Source of the DNA: [Anoxybacillus] calidus
GTDB taxonomy: Bacteria > Bacillota > Bacilli > Bacillales > Anoxybacillaceae
NCBI RefSeq assembly: GCF_013760845.1
Contig: NZ_JACDUU010000001.1
Location: 277,985 to 341,984 of the forward strand
Length of the DNA stretch: 64,000 bases
Direction of reading: 5' to 3'
This document shows, one piece after another, positions 1 to 9,266 of this stretch. A program made the translations under genes and the position numbers. The notes under the pieces are model-generated. The model worked only from the letters and a program-made list of their open reading frames with translations, was not told the origin of the DNA and ran no database searches. Numbering within the stretch: position 1 is the stretch's first letter; every line of letters begins with the position of its first letter.

Positions 1-2
1 TT

Positions 3-521
3 TTTGCAGGAAAAGTCATTGACTTATATGTGGAAGAAGTGCAGTTGCCAAATGGGAAAACAAGCAAGCGGGAAATTGTGAAGCACCCAGGGGCAGTGGC
101 GATTATCCCTGTGACCAATGAAGGGAAAATTGTACTGGTTCGTCAATATCGTAAGGCAATGGAGCGCGTTTTAGTAGAAATACCCGCAGGAAAATTAGAA
201 AAAGGGGAAGCACCGATTGCCACTGCACGTCGGGAATTAGAAGAAGAAACGGGCTACAAGTGCGAAACTCTGCGCCACTTAACTTCTTTTTATACATCAC
301 CGGGTTTTGCTGATGAGATTGTCCACTTATATATCGCGGAAAATTTATCGAAACTAGAAAATGCCGCATCGCTTGACGAAGACGAATTTGTAGATGTGTT
401 AGAAGTCACACTTGAGGAGGCGTTGCAGCTTGTGAAAGAACATCAAATTTATGATGCAAAAACAGCGTATGCGATCCAATATTTGCAACTGCAACAAATG
501 TTAGGAGAGAAGTATGAATAG
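3..521 (+). CDS. nudF: ADP-ribose pyrophosphatase NudF (5' end outside window)
   Basis: Nudix hydrolase that cleaves ADP-ribose to AMP and ribose 5-phosphate in the cytoplasm. The Nudix box runs from GKLEKGE through RELEEETGY, about residues 54-76 counted from the GTG at 30. The frame stays open to the left edge and encodes FAGKVIDLYVEEVQLPNG, which fits the known N-terminal part of Bacillus NudF, so the true start lies upstream and the GTG at 30 is internal. The C-terminal YDAKTAYAIQYLQL is also typical of the family. It overlaps the next gene by 8 bases, suggesting translational coupling. Identity is firm; substrate is inferred from the family. Confidence 0.9.
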   Translation, partial: FAGKVIDLYVEEVQLPNGKTSKREIVKHPGAVAIIPVTNEGKIVLVRQYRKAMERVLVEIPAGKLEKGEAPIATARRELEEETGYKCETLRHLTSFYTSPGFADEIVHLYIAENLSKLENAASLDEDEFVDVLEVTLEEALQLVKEHQIYDAKTAYAIQYLQLQQMLGEKYE

Positions 522-1680
522 CTATTATGTTGATTTACATATTCATCTGGGCCGGACCGCATCGGGAAGACCGGTAAAAATAACGGGAGCAAAAACGCTA
601 ACATTTCTCAATATTTTAAACGAAGCTTCAGAAATAAAAGGATTAAACATGATTGGCATTATTGATTGCCATGTGCCCGAAGTATTGGCTGAAATCGAGC
701 ATGCCATTTTAACGGGGGTATTCACGGAACATCAAGACGGCGGTGTGCGTGCCCATAACATGACTGTGATTTTGGGAAGTGAAATCGAAGTGTATGATGA
801 GCATTGTCATGGTCCGATTCATGTACTTACTTTTTTTCCGACGGTTGAGACAATGCGCCTATTTTCACAATGGCTGGAAAAGCGGGTAAAAAACATCTCG
901 CTAAGTTCGCAGAGAATGTATGGTTTAGGGAAAGAGTTACAAAAGCTCGTTAAGCAACTAGGAGGATTATTTGTTCCGGCACACGTTTTCACTCCGTTCA
1001 AAAGTCTTTACGGCAAAGGTGTGCGTAGAAGTTTAACGGAAGTGTTTGAAGCGGATTTAATTGATGCGATTGAATTAGGTTTGAGCGCTGATACAAAGAT
1101 GGCGGACCAGATTGCTGAGCTCCACCGCTATTCGTATTTATCGAATTCCGACGCTCACTCACTTGGGAAAATCGCTCGGGAATATCAAATCATTCACATG
1201 AAAGCAGCGACTTTTGCGGAGTTGAAAAAAGCATTGAAACGAGAAGAAGGACGCGCAATTGTTGCCAACTACGGACTCAATCCATTGCTTGGAAAATATC
1301 ATCGAACCGTCTGTGAAAACTGTTTGCATCCGCTTGAAAGCGGGAACGGTCCTTGTTCTGTTTGCGGACATCGTAAACAAATAAAAGGTGTTTTTGAGCG
1401 CCTGCAGGAATTGAAAACAAGCACTGTTTCGCCTAGCTATCGTCCACCTTATATTTATCAAGTGCCGTTAGAATTCATTCCGGGACTTGGTCCAAAAACA
1501 TATAAAAAATTACTTTCTCATTTTGGAACTGAAATGCGTGTGCTACATGATGTGTCACGCGAACAATTAACAGAGGTTGTCGGAGAAAAGCTAGCGAATC
1601 TCATTGTTCTCGCACGTTCTGGAAAACTCCATATTCACGCTGGAGGCGGCGGCAAATACGGAAAAATCGCTCCTGAGTAA
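514..1680 (+). CDS. Endonuclease Q family PHP-domain protein (YqxK-like)
   Basis: 388 residues. The N-terminal PHP metallo-domain shows DLHIHLGR (residues 7-14) and later LSNSDAHSLG, supplying metal-binding His/Asp residues. A CxxC...CxxC zinc ribbon (CENC, CSVCGH) lies near residues 268-288, and a helix-hairpin-helix motif (FIPGLGPKTYKKLL) follows at about 325-340. This order matches the TIGR00375/EndoQ family; archaeal and a few bacterial members cut DNA 5' of deaminated bases such as uracil and hypoxanthine. A role in repair of heat-deaminated DNA is therefore likely but not proven here. The ATG at 514 overlaps nudF. A terminator follows directly. Confidence 0.8.
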   Translation: MNSYYVDLHIHLGRTASGRPVKITGAKTLTFLNILNEASEIKGLNMIGIIDCHVPEVLAEIEHAILTGVFTEHQDGGVRAHNMTVILGSEIEVYDEHCHGPIHVLTFFPTVETMRLFSQWLEKRVKNISLSSQRMYGLGKELQKLVKQLGGLFVPAHVFTPFKSLYGKGVRRSLTEVFEADLIDAIELGLSADTKMADQIAELHRYSYLSNSDAHSLGKIAREYQIIHMKAATFAELKKALKREEGRAIVANYGLNPLLGKYHRTVCENCLHPLESGNGPCSVCGHRKQIKGVFERLQELKTSTVSPSYRPPYIYQVPLEFIPGLGPKTYKKLLSHFGTEMRVLHDVSREQLTEVVGEKLANLIVLARSGKLHIHAGGGGKYGKIAPE

Positions 1681-1699
1681 GTAAAGGGAGCGATTTTTT
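1662..1699 (+). terminator. Rho-independent terminator after the EndoQ gene
   Basis: Inverted repeat AAAATCGCTCC / GGGAGCGATTTT followed by a T-run. The left arm overlaps the stop codon region of the upstream gene. Confidence 0.85.
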
Positions 1700-1732
1700 G
1701 TTAGCTCTTCTTCTACTAAATCTTTTTCCCTG

Positions 1733-1760
1733 TCATAGATTTCAAATCTGTTCATACAAT
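1733..1760 (+). promoter_or_regulatory. Sigma-E type promoter of spoIIM
   Basis: TCATAGA (1733-1739), 13-bp spacer, CATACAAT (1753-1760). The -10 matches the sigma-E consensus CATACAHT exactly and the -35 is a fair match. This agrees with known mother-cell expression of spoIIM. Confidence 0.7.
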
Positions 1761-1793
1761 CTACTAAGAGTATGATAGGGGGAAAGACTAGGA

Positions 1794-2441
1794 ATGAGAA
1801 GACAAACTTTTAAATCTGCATTTGTGCTGCACTTTCGTGAACACTCATCGATTTATTTGTTTATGATTGTTTTATTTTTAATGGGCGTTATTTTTGGTGC
1901 CATTGTCGTGAACAGTTTGAATTTTAGTCAAAAACAAGATTTATATTATTACTTAACGCGTTTTTTTGGACAAGTATCAAGCGGAGAACTTGCTAGCGCA
2001 TATGATATGTTTCAACAAAGCTATTTTCATAATATAAAATATATCGGGCTTATGTGGATTTTAGGAATTTCCATTATCGGATTGCCGATTATCTTAATTT
2101 TGCTGTTTTTAAAAGGCATCGTTGTCGGATTTACCGTTGGATTTTTAGTCAATCAAATGGGATGGCACGGGTTTTTATTATCATTCGTTTCAGTTATGCC
2201 GCAAAATTTGCTGATCATTCCTGCTTTTATCATTATGGGGGCTGTATCCGTATCGTTTTCATTAAAAATGGTGCGCAATCAGTTTATGAAGCGTGCTTAT
2301 GAGCCAGTGTTTCCGATGATTGTTCGTTACACCCTTGTCATGATATTTGTCAGCATTGGTTTGTTAGCTTCATCGTTTATTGAAGCTTATTTATCGCCAT
2401 CACTGATGAAAGAAGTCATTCAAATCGCAAATAAAAAATAA
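1794..2441 (+). CDS. spoIIM: Stage II sporulation protein M
   Basis: Integral membrane protein, part of the SpoIID-SpoIIM-SpoIIP complex that thins septal peptidoglycan and drives engulfment of the forespore. 215 residues, close to the usual 214-215. Several hydrophobic segments are visible (about residues 18-40, 80-105, 115-150 and 180-200), with the glycine- and proline-containing middle typical of the family. The start is preceded by a purine-rich AGGGGGAAAG stretch and lies about 30 bases downstream of a sigma-E promoter. It is monocistronic, placed before fur as in other Bacillus relatives. Confidence 0.95.
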   Translation: MRRQTFKSAFVLHFREHSSIYLFMIVLFLMGVIFGAIVVNSLNFSQKQDLYYYLTRFFGQVSSGELASAYDMFQQSYFHNIKYIGLMWILGISIIGLPIILILLFLKGIVVGFTVGFLVNQMGWHGFLLSFVSVMPQNLLIIPAFIIMGAVSVSFSLKMVRNQFMKRAYEPVFPMIVRYTLVMIFVSIGLLASSFIEAYLSPSLMKEVIQIANKK

Positions 2442-2516
2442 TTATTATTTAATAATCATTTTATTTATTAATTTATAACCATTTCATTTTGACACTTCCC
2501 TTTCTTTTGTTATAAT
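2441..2516 (+). promoter_or_regulatory. fur promoter with an adjacent AT-rich dyad (possible PerR/Fur box)
   Basis: A sigma-A promoter is clear: TTGACA (2489-2494), 16-bp spacer, TATAAT (2511-2516). Upstream, 2441-2456 is a perfect dyad ATTATTAT/TTAATAAT resembling PerR and Fur operators, which share TTATAATNATTATAA-like sequence. In B. subtilis fur is PerR-controlled. The promoter is firm; the operator assignment is inference, since AT-rich dyads arise easily. Confidence 0.65.
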
Positions 2517-2546
2517 TATGTTTGAACGGCGAGGGAGGGAGTAGAG

Positions 2547-3008
2547 ATGGAAAGTCGTATTGAACGAATTAAAAAACAGTTGCACACGGCTGGCTATAAG
2601 CTTACGCCGCAACGTGAGGCAACAGTTCGAGTGCTTTTAGAACATGAAGAGGATCATTTAAGTGCGGAAGACGTATACCTCCTCGTTAAAGAAAAATCAC
2701 CTGAGATTGGTTTAGCGACAGTGTATCGAACACTTGAGCTGTTAACCGAACTGAAAATTGTTGATAAAATTAATTTTGGAGATGGCGTGTCGCGTTATGA
2801 CCTTCGCAAGGAAGGGGCTGCTCACTTTCACCACCATCTCGTTTGCATTGAATGCGGTGCAGTTGATGAAATTCAAGAAGATTTGCTTGAAGATGTAGAA
2901 GCGATTGTTGAACGGGATTGGAACTTCAAAATTAAAGATCATCGTTTAACGTTCCATGGCATTTGCTATCGCTGTCAAGAAAAAGAACAAAAAGAGGAAC
3001 ATGAATAA
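2547..3008 (+). CDS. fur: Ferric uptake regulator Fur
   Basis: Dimeric metal-sensing repressor of the Fur family, 153 residues. N-terminal winged helix (YKLTPQREATVRVLLEH, then GLATVYRTLELLTEL), then the metal-binding hinge HFHHHLVCIECGAVDE and a second CxxC (CYRCQ) near the C-terminus, giving the two-CxxC structural zinc site. The GLATVYRTLELL recognition region fits Fur rather than PerR or Zur, and the position between spoIIM and xerD matches Bacillus Fur. ATG at 2547 follows a GGGAGGGAG ribosome site. It is expected to repress iron-uptake genes when Fe2+ is plentiful. Confidence 0.92.
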   Translation: MESRIERIKKQLHTAGYKLTPQREATVRVLLEHEEDHLSAEDVYLLVKEKSPEIGLATVYRTLELLTELKIVDKINFGDGVSRYDLRKEGAAHFHHHLVCIECGAVDEIQEDLLEDVEAIVERDWNFKIKDHRLTFHGICYRCQEKEQKEEHE

Positions 3009-3015
3009 TTACGTA

Positions 3016-3047
3016 GAAAAACCTTTTCAAGTTTGAAAAGGTTTTTT
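3016..3047 (+). terminator. Terminator after fur
   Basis: AAAAACCTTTTCAA paired with TTTGAAAAGGTTTTTT, ending in a T-run. Confidence 0.85.
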
Positions 3048-3121
3048 AGTTTATATGTATAAATTAAAAAAAACATGGCATATCCTCTATTAAATAAGTA
3101 TTACATATACGGAGGAAGGCC

Positions 3122-3346
3122 ATGAAATCTTGGATAAAGATGTTGCTGCAAATGTTAAAAGTGTTCCTTTTATTTACAGGTTGCACGATTTTATTTTATT
3201 ATAGTATTGTATGGATGAATCAAGAGTATGAGAATTATCATCGCTACGATGAGCCTGAAGGTTCAGCGGTAAAAGTATCGACGCTAGAGAAGCATCGAAG
3301 CGATTGGTTGGAACGATTGTTGTTCTTTTATCGAGATGGGGAGTAG
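3122..3346 (+). CDS. YqzK family small membrane protein (DUF4227)
   Basis: 74 residues with one hydrophobic helix at about residues 8-30 and a charged C-terminal tail containing WLERLLFFY. Length, topology and position directly upstream of xerD match the YqzK/DUF4227 family, whose function is unknown. GGAGGAAGG precedes the ATG. The gap to xerD is only 6 bases, so the two genes form an operon. Confidence 0.8.
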   Translation: MKSWIKMLLQMLKVFLLFTGCTILFYYSIVWMNQEYENYHRYDEPEGSAVKVSTLEKHRSDWLERLLFFYRDGE

Positions 3347-3352
3347 AGAGCG

Positions 3353-4249
3353 TTGGAAAACCATATAAAAGATTTTATTCACTATTTGATTGTGGAAAGA
3401 AACTTAGCCCAAAACACGATTGTTTCATATGAGAGAGATTTAAAAAAGTATATGCAATACCTTGTTAACGTAGAGCAAATCCATTCGTTTAACGATGTAT
3501 CGCGTCTTCATATCATTCAATTTTTAAAATTTTTAAAAGAAAAAGGAAGTTCACCCAAAACGATTGCAAGGCATGTCGCCTCCATTCGTTCGTTCCATCA
3601 GTTTTTATTGAGAGAAAAGGTAACGGAACAAGATCCATCTGTTCATATTGAATCTCCGCAATTAGAAAGAACGCTTCCGAAAGTGTTGTCAACTGCGGAA
3701 GTGGAGGCTTTGCTGGAGACGCCGAAAACGAATACGCCATTTGGTATTCGGGATAAAGCGATGCTGGAACTATTGTATGCAACAGGCATTCGCGTCAGCG
3801 AGCTTGTTAATTTAAATGTATCAGATGTTCACTTAACGATGGGATTTGTGCGTTGTTACGGAAAAGGGAATAAAGAGCGGATTGTGCCGATTGGCAGCAT
3901 GGCAACAAAGGCATTAAAATTGTATATGGAATCGGCAAGAGGGATGCTTATAAACCCGAAAAAACCAAAAACGGAAGCACTTTTTCTGAACCATCACGGA
4001 GAGCGTTTGTCAAGGCAAGGGTTTTGGAAAATTTTAAAGAAGCTTGCTAAAGAAGCAAAGATTGAAAAAGAATTAACTCCTCACACATTAAGACACTCAT
4101 TTGCCACTCACTTGCTAGAGAACGGTGCGGATTTAAGAGCTGTCCAAGAATTACTTGGTCATGCTGATATTTCAACAACACAAATCTATACTCATGTAAC
4201 AAAAACAAGATTAAAAGATGTATACAACATGTATCATCCGCGCGCATAG
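3353..4249 (+). CDS. xerD: Site-specific tyrosine recombinase XerD
   Basis: Resolves chromosome dimers at dif together with XerC. 298 residues: N-terminal SAM-like core-binding domain (to about 100), then the catalytic domain with Arg in [12 protein letters not shown], Lys in [13 protein letters not shown], HxxR in [12 protein letters not shown], His in [11 protein letters not shown] and the Tyr nucleophile in IYTHV. All catalytic residues are present. The TTG start at 3353 follows GGGGAG and gives the family's usual length. Called XerD (RipX) rather than XerC from its place next to yqzK and deoB. Confidence 0.93.
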   Translation: MENHIKDFIHYLIVERNLAQNTIVSYERDLKKYMQYLVNVEQIHSFNDVSRLHIIQFLKFLKEKGSSPKTIARHVASIRSFHQFLLREKVTEQDPSVHIESPQLERTLPKVLSTAEVEALLETPKTNTPFGIRDKAMLELLYATGIRVSELVNLNVSDVHLTMGFVRCYGKGNKERIVPIGSMATKALKLYMESARGMLINPKKPKTEALFLNHHGERLSRQGFWKILKKLAKEAKIEKELTPHTLRHSFATHLLENGADLRAVQELLGHADISTTQIYTHVTKTRLKDVYNMYHPRA

Positions 4250-4279
4250 TAGTTTTATAGTTTATTAGTGATTAGTGTT

Positions 4280-4310
4280 AAAAGGCTGAATCGATCAGCC
4301 TTTTTTATTT
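4280..4310 (+). terminator. Terminator after xerD
   Basis: AAAAGGCTGA / TCAGCCTTTT with a 5-base loop and a T-rich tail. Confidence 0.85.
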
Positions 4311-4328
4311 TTTTATTGCTTACAACGA

Positions 4329-4365
4329 TGAAAACGTTTTATAATTTAGTTGTCAGACTTCTGAC
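4329..4365 (+). promoter_or_regulatory. Likely cre site and a second dyad upstream of deoB
   Basis: TGAAAACGTTTTAT (4329-4342) fits the CcpA catabolite-responsive element closely (consensus TGNAANCGNWNNCA); TATAAT at 4340-4345 could be a -10. At 4352-4365 lies GTCAGACTTCTGAC, a 6-2-6 dyad that looks like a separate operator. Catabolite repression of the drm-pupG operon is known in B. subtilis; the second dyad has no assigned regulator here. Confidence 0.55.
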
Positions 4366-4448
4366 CAATTTTTATTGCTTGTTTTTTCGACAATTAGGAA
4401 ATCATACGAGTTAGAAAAGCAATTTTATTATATTCAGGAGGAATTGAC

Positions 4449-5630
4449 GTGAATCATTCATATAAGCGTGTATTTTTAATTGTGATGGATTCAGTTGGAA
4501 TCGGTGAAGCTCCGGATGCGGAAAAATATAATGATAAAGGTGCCGATACGCTTGGACATATTGCTGAGCATCGCGGCGGTTTGAACATGCCAAATATGGC
4601 GAAACTCGGCTTAAGCAATATTCGTGAAATTAAAGGTGTGCCAAAGGCAGAAAAACCGCTTGCTTATTATACAAAAATGCAAGAGGCATCTGCCGGCAAA
4701 GATACGATGACAGGACATTGGGAAATTATGGGTTTAAAAATTGACACTCCATTCCAAGTGTTTCCTGAAGGTTTTCCGAAAGAGTTGATTGATGAATTAG
4801 AACAACGGACAGGCCGCAAAGTGATTGGCAATAAGCCAGCAAGTGGCACAGCGATTATTGAAGAGCTTGGAAAAGAGCATATGGAGACAGGTGCTCTTAT
4901 TGTTTACACATCGGCAGATTCTGTATTGCAAATTGCTGCCCATGAAGAAATCATTCCCCTTGATGAGTTATACAACATTTGTAAAATTGCCCGGGAGCTG
5001 ACGTTAGATGAGAAATATATGGTTGGGCGTGTCATTGCTCGTCCGTTCATCGGAACACCGGGGAATTTCCAACGAACTGCCAACCGTCACGACTATGCGT
5101 TAAAGCCGTTTGGCCGCACAGTGATGAACGAATTGAAAGATGCGGGATATGAAGTGATTGCCATCGGTAAAATTTCCGATATTTATGATAACGAAGGTGT
5201 GACAAAATCATTACGCACGAAATCAAATATGGACGGTATGGATAAATTGGTTGAAACGTTAAAAATGGATTTCACAGGGCTTAGCTTTGTGAATTTAGTT
5301 GACTTTGATGCATTATACGGACATCGCCGCGACCCACAAGGCTACGGAGATGCGTTGGAGGAGTTTGATGCTCGTCTTCCGGAAGTATTCGAATTGTTAA
5401 AAGAAGATGATTTACTCATTATTACCGCTGACCATGGTAATGACCCTGTGCATCATGGTACGGACCATACGCGTGAATATGTGCCGCTTCTTGTATACAG
5501 CCCAAGCATGAATGGCGGAAAAGAATTGCCGCTGCGTCAAACATTTGCTGACGTTGGAGCAACGATCGCACATAACTTTAACGTGACAATGCCAAAACAC
5601 GGCACAAGCTTTTTAGAAGAACTAAAATAG
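4449..5630 (+). CDS. deoB: Phosphopentomutase
   Basis: Interconverts (deoxy)ribose 1-phosphate and 5-phosphate, linking nucleoside breakdown to central metabolism. 393 residues of the alkaline-phosphatase superfamily: the N-terminal metal site [14 protein letters not shown], the phospho-acceptor Thr region [12 protein letters not shown], the cap domain with [17 protein letters not shown], and the second metal site [19 protein letters not shown] at 4449 follows AGGAGG at a good distance. It is the first gene of deoB-punA-pdp, with a probable cre upstream, so catabolite repression is likely. Called drm in B. subtilis. Confidence 0.95.
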   Translation: MNHSYKRVFLIVMDSVGIGEAPDAEKYNDKGADTLGHIAEHRGGLNMPNMAKLGLSNIREIKGVPKAEKPLAYYTKMQEASAGKDTMTGHWEIMGLKIDTPFQVFPEGFPKELIDELEQRTGRKVIGNKPASGTAIIEELGKEHMETGALIVYTSADSVLQIAAHEEIIPLDELYNICKIARELTLDEKYMVGRVIARPFIGTPGNFQRTANRHDYALKPFGRTVMNELKDAGYEVIAIGKISDIYDNEGVTKSLRTKSNMDGMDKLVETLKMDFTGLSFVNLVDFDALYGHRRDPQGYGDALEEFDARLPEVFELLKEDDLLIITADHGNDPVHHGTDHTREYVPLLVYSPSMNGGKELPLRQTFADVGATIAHNFNVTMPKHGTSFLEELK

Positions 5631-5641
5631 GAGGAATATCG

Positions 5642-6463
5642 ATGAATAAAGCGGCGATTGAAAAAGCAGCGAGCTATCTAAAAGAAAAATTCCCAAAAGC
5701 ACCGCAAATCGGCTTAATTCTTGGCTCAGGTCTCGGTGTTCTGGCAGACGAAATTGAAAATGCGATTAAAATTCCATATCATGAAATACCGGAATTTCCT
5801 GTGTCAACGGTAGAAGGGCATGCAGGTCAGCTTGTATACGGCGAGCTTCAAGGTGCAACCGTATTGGCGATGCAAGGGCGTTTTCACTACTATGAAGGAT
5901 ACAGCTTTGAAAAAGTGACCTTTCCTGTCCGTGTGATGAAAGCATTGGGGATTGAGCAGTTAGTTGTAACGAACGCGGCTGGGGGAGTGAATGAAAGCTT
6001 CCAACCGGGGGATTTAATGATTATTACGGATCATATTAATAATATGGGCGGAAACCCTTTAATTGGTCCGAACGACCCTGACTTAGGAGTGCGCTTCCCT
6101 GACATGACGGAAGCCTACAGCAAACGTCTCCGCAAGCTGGCAAAAGAAGTAGCAGCAAAATTGAATATAAAAGTACAAGAAGGTGTCTATTTCGGCAACA
6201 CAGGTCCTTCTTATGAGACACCAGCGGAAATCCGCATGATTCGCACACTCGGGGGCGATGCAGTCGGCATGTCTACTGTACCTGAAGTGATTGTAGCTCG
6301 CCATGCACAAATGGAAGTGTTGGGGATTTCTTGTATTTCCAACATGGCAGCAGGTATTTTAGATCAGCCGTTAACGCATGATGAAGTGATTGAGACAACG
6401 GAAAAGGTAAAGTCTGACTTTTTACGTTTTGTCAAAGCAATTATTGCGGAAATGGCGAAGTAA
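5642..6463 (+). CDS. punA: Purine-nucleoside phosphorylase (inosine/guanosine type)
   Basis: Phosphorolysis of purine (deoxy)nucleosides to free base and (deoxy)ribose 1-phosphate. 273 residues, typical for the trimeric, low-molecular-mass family. Visible signatures are the phosphate loop GSGLGVLAD, VVTNAAGGVN, the base-binding GDAVGMSTVPEVIVARH and SNMAAGI. It starts 11 bases after deoB behind AGGAGG and is co-transcribed. Its product feeds DeoB. B. subtilis calls the orthologue pupG. Confidence 0.94.
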   Translation: MNKAAIEKAASYLKEKFPKAPQIGLILGSGLGVLADEIENAIKIPYHEIPEFPVSTVEGHAGQLVYGELQGATVLAMQGRFHYYEGYSFEKVTFPVRVMKALGIEQLVVTNAAGGVNESFQPGDLMIITDHINNMGGNPLIGPNDPDLGVRFPDMTEAYSKRLRKLAKEVAAKLNIKVQEGVYFGNTGPSYETPAEIRMIRTLGGDAVGMSTVPEVIVARHAQMEVLGISCISNMAAGILDQPLTHDEVIETTEKVKSDFLRFVKAIIAEMAK

Positions 6464-6525
6464 ACAGCCTTTCCGCATCACAATTACACATATATTACAT
6501 ATTAAATGGAAAAAGGTGATGGATA

Positions 6526-7827
6526 ATGAGAATGGTCGATTTAATTGAAAAGAAGCGTGACGGACACGCTTTAACAAAAGAGGAAATTCAATTTATTATT
6601 GAAGGTTATACAAAAGGTGATATTCCAGACTATCAAATGAGCGCCTTTGCGATGGCTGTCTTTTTCCGTGGGATGACCGAGGAGGAAACAGCAGCGCTAA
6701 CAATGGCAATGGTTCATTCCGGAGATATGATTGATCTTTCAAACATCGAAGGAATTAAGGTTGACAAACACTCGACGGGCGGCGTTGGCGACACGACGAC
6801 ATTAGTATTAGGCCCACTTGTTGCTTCCGTTGGTGTTCCTGTAGCGAAAATGTCAGGACGCGGTCTTGGACACACAGGAGGAACCATTGATAAATTAGAA
6901 TCCGTTCCTGGCTTCCATGTTGAAATTGATAACGATGAGTTTATTCGTTTAGTTAATCAAAACAAAATTGCTGTGATTGGACAAACAGGAAATTTAACTC
7001 CAGCAGATAAAAAATTGTATGCGCTTCGCGATGTAACAGCAACGGTTAACAGCATTCCGCTCATCGCTTCTTCGATTATGAGTAAAAAAATTGCAGCAGG
7101 TGCTGATGCGATTGTATTGGACGTTAAAACAGGTGCAGGCGCATTCATGAAAGATTTGGAAGGTGCGAAACAGTTAGCAACAGCAATGGTCGAAATCGGC
7201 AAGCGAGTGGGACGTAAAACGATGGCGATTATCTCCGATATGAGCCAGCCGCTAGGGTTTGCAATCGGAAACGCGCTTGAGGTGAAAGAAGCGATTGATA
7301 CGCTAAAAGGAGAAGGACCGAAAGACCTAGAAGAATTGTGTTTAACATTAGGCAGCCATATGGTTTACTTGGCAGAAAAAGCAGCATCATTAGAAGAGGC
7401 GCGGGCAATGCTTGAACAAGCAATGAAAGATGGTTCAGCGCTTGAAACATTTAAAACATTCTTAAGTGCTCAAGGCGGAGATGCCTCTGTTGTCGATGAT
7501 CCATCGAAGCTTCCTCAAGCGAAATATCAATTTGAATTAGAAGCAAAAGAAGACGGTTATGTTTCAGAAATCGTCGCAGATGAAATCGGAACAGCGGCGA
7601 TGCTGCTAGGTGCAGGCCGCGCTACAAAAGAATCAACCATCGATTTGGCAGTTGGTTTAGTATTACGCAAAAAAATCGGCGATGAAGTGAAAAAAGGCGA
7701 TTCCTTAGTAACCATTTACAGCAACACAGAAAATATTGAAGAAGTAAAACAAAAGCTGTACGAAAACATTAAAATCTCAGCAACGCCTGTTAAAGCACCA
7801 ACATTAATTTATGATAAAATTTCATAA
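6526..7827 (+). CDS. pdp: Pyrimidine-nucleoside phosphorylase
   Basis: Phosphorolysis of uridine, thymidine and deoxyuridine to the base and pentose 1-phosphate. 433 residues, the normal length. The family signature [16 protein letters not shown] and the phosphate-binding [13 protein letters not shown] are intact, and SRPxxx-like inner motifs are followed by the C-terminal lipoyl-like barrel. It begins 62 bases after punA with its own AAAAAGGTGATGG ribosome site. Placement with deoB and punA makes a complete nucleoside-salvage operon; in B. subtilis pdp lies elsewhere with deoC-nupC, so this is a rearranged but coherent grouping. Confidence 0.93.
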   Translation: MRMVDLIEKKRDGHALTKEEIQFIIEGYTKGDIPDYQMSAFAMAVFFRGMTEEETAALTMAMVHSGDMIDLSNIEGIKVDKHSTGGVGDTTTLVLGPLVASVGVPVAKMSGRGLGHTGGTIDKLESVPGFHVEIDNDEFIRLVNQNKIAVIGQTGNLTPADKKLYALRDVTATVNSIPLIASSIMSKKIAAGADAIVLDVKTGAGAFMKDLEGAKQLATAMVEIGKRVGRKTMAIISDMSQPLGFAIGNALEVKEAIDTLKGEGPKDLEELCLTLGSHMVYLAEKAASLEEARAMLEQAMKDGSALETFKTFLSAQGGDASVVDDPSKLPQAKYQFELEAKEDGYVSEIVADEIGTAAMLLGAGRATKESTIDLAVGLVLRKKIGDEVKKGDSLVTIYSNTENIEEVKQKLYENIKISATPVKAPTLIYDKIS

Positions 7828-7829
7828 AA

Positions 7830-7887
7830 GGGTCTGACCCCCACTACGTTAACGCTGTAAAGTGTTGGGGGTCAGACCCCTTTTTTT
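7830..7887. repeat. Palindromic hairpin acting as terminator after pdp
   Basis: GGGTCTGACCCCCA (7830-7843) pairs perfectly with TGGGGGTCAGACCC (7866-7879) around a 22-base loop and is followed by seven or more T. Each arm is itself nearly palindromic around GGTC/GACC. It resembles the core of the longer dispersed repeats elsewhere in the window and probably terminates the nucleoside operon. Confidence 0.75.
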
Positions 7888-7897
7888 ATTTTGGGCT

Positions 7898-7926
7898 GTA
7901 TAAAAATGTATTGTTTGGAAAAAATG
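7898..7926 (+). promoter_or_regulatory. Sigma-F promoter of dacF
   Basis: GTATA (7898-7902), 14-bp spacer, GGAAAAAATG (7917-7926). The -10 fits the sigma-F consensus GGNNANAHTR at every fixed position and the -35 fits GYATA. dacF is a known sigma-F gene in B. subtilis. Confidence 0.75.
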
Positions 7927-7954
7927 GCATGTATAAAGAATGGAGGTTTGGGAC

Positions 7955-9136
7955 ATGAAGAGGTTGTTCATTGGGTTTATGATGTTTACATTTCTGTTTA
8001 TGTTTACAATTTCCACAGGCGTCCAAGCGGAGGAAAAAACAAAAACGAATGTACAAAATGTAGAATTAGCAGATGAAGCGAGGTCAGCAATTTTAATTGA
8101 ACGTGATACTGGCACTGTGCTGTATGAAAAAAATGCACATGAAAAGCTGCCGCCAGCGAGCATGACAAAAATTATGACGATGCTTTTAATTATGGAAGCC
8201 ATCGACAAAGGGGAACTTACATTAAAAGAAAAGGTGCGAACCAGCGAATATGCTGCTTCTATGGGCGGCTCACAAATTTTCCTTGAACCCGGAGAAGAAA
8301 TGACGGTTGATGAGCTATTAAAAGGGATTGCTATTGGCTCAGGAAATGATGCTTCTGTTGCAATGGCAGAGCGAATTGCCGGCTCTGAAGCATCATTTGT
8401 TGCAATGATGAACAACAAAGCGAAAGAGTTGGGACTAAAAAATACATCATTTAAAAATGCCACTGGCTTGCCGGCTGAAGGCCATTACAGTTCAGCCTAT
8501 GATATGGCCATTATGGCAAAAGAGCTCTTGAAATATGACCAGATTACAAAATATACAGGGAAATACGAAGACTATTTACGTGAAAACACAGATAAAAAAT
8601 TTTGGCTTGTGAATACGAACAGGCTTGTCAAATTTTACCCTGGGGTTGATGGCGTAAAAACAGGATTTACTCACGAGGCAAAATATTGTTTAACAGCAAC
8701 GGCCAAAAAGGATAATATGCGCGTCATTGCAGTCGTGTTTGGCGCTCCGACACCGAAAGAGCGCAACGCACAAATTACAAAAATGCTAGATTATGCATTC
8801 AGCCAATATAAAACGCACCCTATTTATGAACGAAATCTCGTCATTAGCAAAGCAAAAGTGAGCAAAGGAAAATGGAATGAAGTTGACATCGTCACATCAG
8901 AACCGATTTCCATTTTAACGAAAAAAGGGACATCCATTAAAGACATTGAAAAAGTGATTAAAGTGAAAGAAAACATAAAAGCGCCAATTAAGAAGGGTGA
9001 CCAACTCGGCACGCTTGTGTTAAAACAAAACGGCAAAGTTGTTCTCGAAAGTCCGCTTGTAGCCAAAGAAAATGTTGCTGCAGCAAGTTGGTGGGATTTA
9101 TTTAAACGGACATTCGGCTGGTTTGTGAAGTCCTAA
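7955..9136 (+). CDS. dacF: Sporulation D-alanyl-D-alanine carboxypeptidase DacF
   Basis: Low-molecular-mass penicillin-binding protein (S11 family) that trims the terminal D-Ala of peptidoglycan stem peptides in the forespore. An N-terminal signal peptide (residues 2-25, ending near VQAEE) exports it. The active-site triad is complete: SMTK in PASMTKIMT, SGN in IGSGNDAS and KTG in DGVKTGFTH. A C-terminal beta domain and an amphipathic tail (WWDLFKRTFGWF) suggest membrane anchoring. The ATG at 7955 has GGAGG 8 bases upstream; an earlier in-frame ATG has none. It precedes spoIIAA as in B. subtilis. Confidence 0.93.
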   Translation: MKRLFIGFMMFTFLFMFTISTGVQAEEKTKTNVQNVELADEARSAILIERDTGTVLYEKNAHEKLPPASMTKIMTMLLIMEAIDKGELTLKEKVRTSEYAASMGGSQIFLEPGEEMTVDELLKGIAIGSGNDASVAMAERIAGSEASFVAMMNNKAKELGLKNTSFKNATGLPAEGHYSSAYDMAIMAKELLKYDQITKYTGKYEDYLRENTDKKFWLVNTNRLVKFYPGVDGVKTGFTHEAKYCLTATAKKDNMRVIAVVFGAPTPKERNAQITKMLDYAFSQYKTHPIYERNLVISKAKVSKGKWNEVDIVTSEPISILTKKGTSIKDIEKVIKVKENIKAPIKKGDQLGTLVLKQNGKVVLESPLVAKENVAAASWWDLFKRTFGWFVKS

Positions 9137-9143
9137 GAGATGC

Positions 9144-9233
9144 TTGTCAACTTTTGTATACCGTTTTCTATTTTTAGCGAATGGCCACTAGTTTTGTCAT
9201 GAAAGAAGGATTCTAGGCCGCATGCATCGAAAC
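9144..9233 (+). promoter_or_regulatory. Probable sigma-H promoter of the spoIIA operon with Spo0A-box-like sites
   Basis: AGGATT (9207-9212) and GAAAC (9229-9233) resemble the sigma-H elements AGGAWWT and GAAT. TTGTCAAC (9144-9151) and TTGTCATG (9194-9201) resemble the 0A box TTGTCRAA. In B. subtilis spoIIA is controlled by sigma-H and Spo0A~P. The individual matches are imperfect. Confidence 0.45.
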
Positions 9234-9266
9234 TTTCCTTATCCGAGTGACAAGGAGGAAAGTGCA

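Noticed and set aside
3077..3113. Sigma-E-like promoter before yqzK
   Set aside because: The two boxes are about 22 bp apart, too far for sigma-E, and the gene pair is expected to be housekeeping.
7849..8463. 204-codon open frame on the minus strand
   Set aside because: It lies antisense within dacF, which has a full catalytic triad, signal peptide and promoter; the antisense product is Ser/Ile rich with no recognisable domain.
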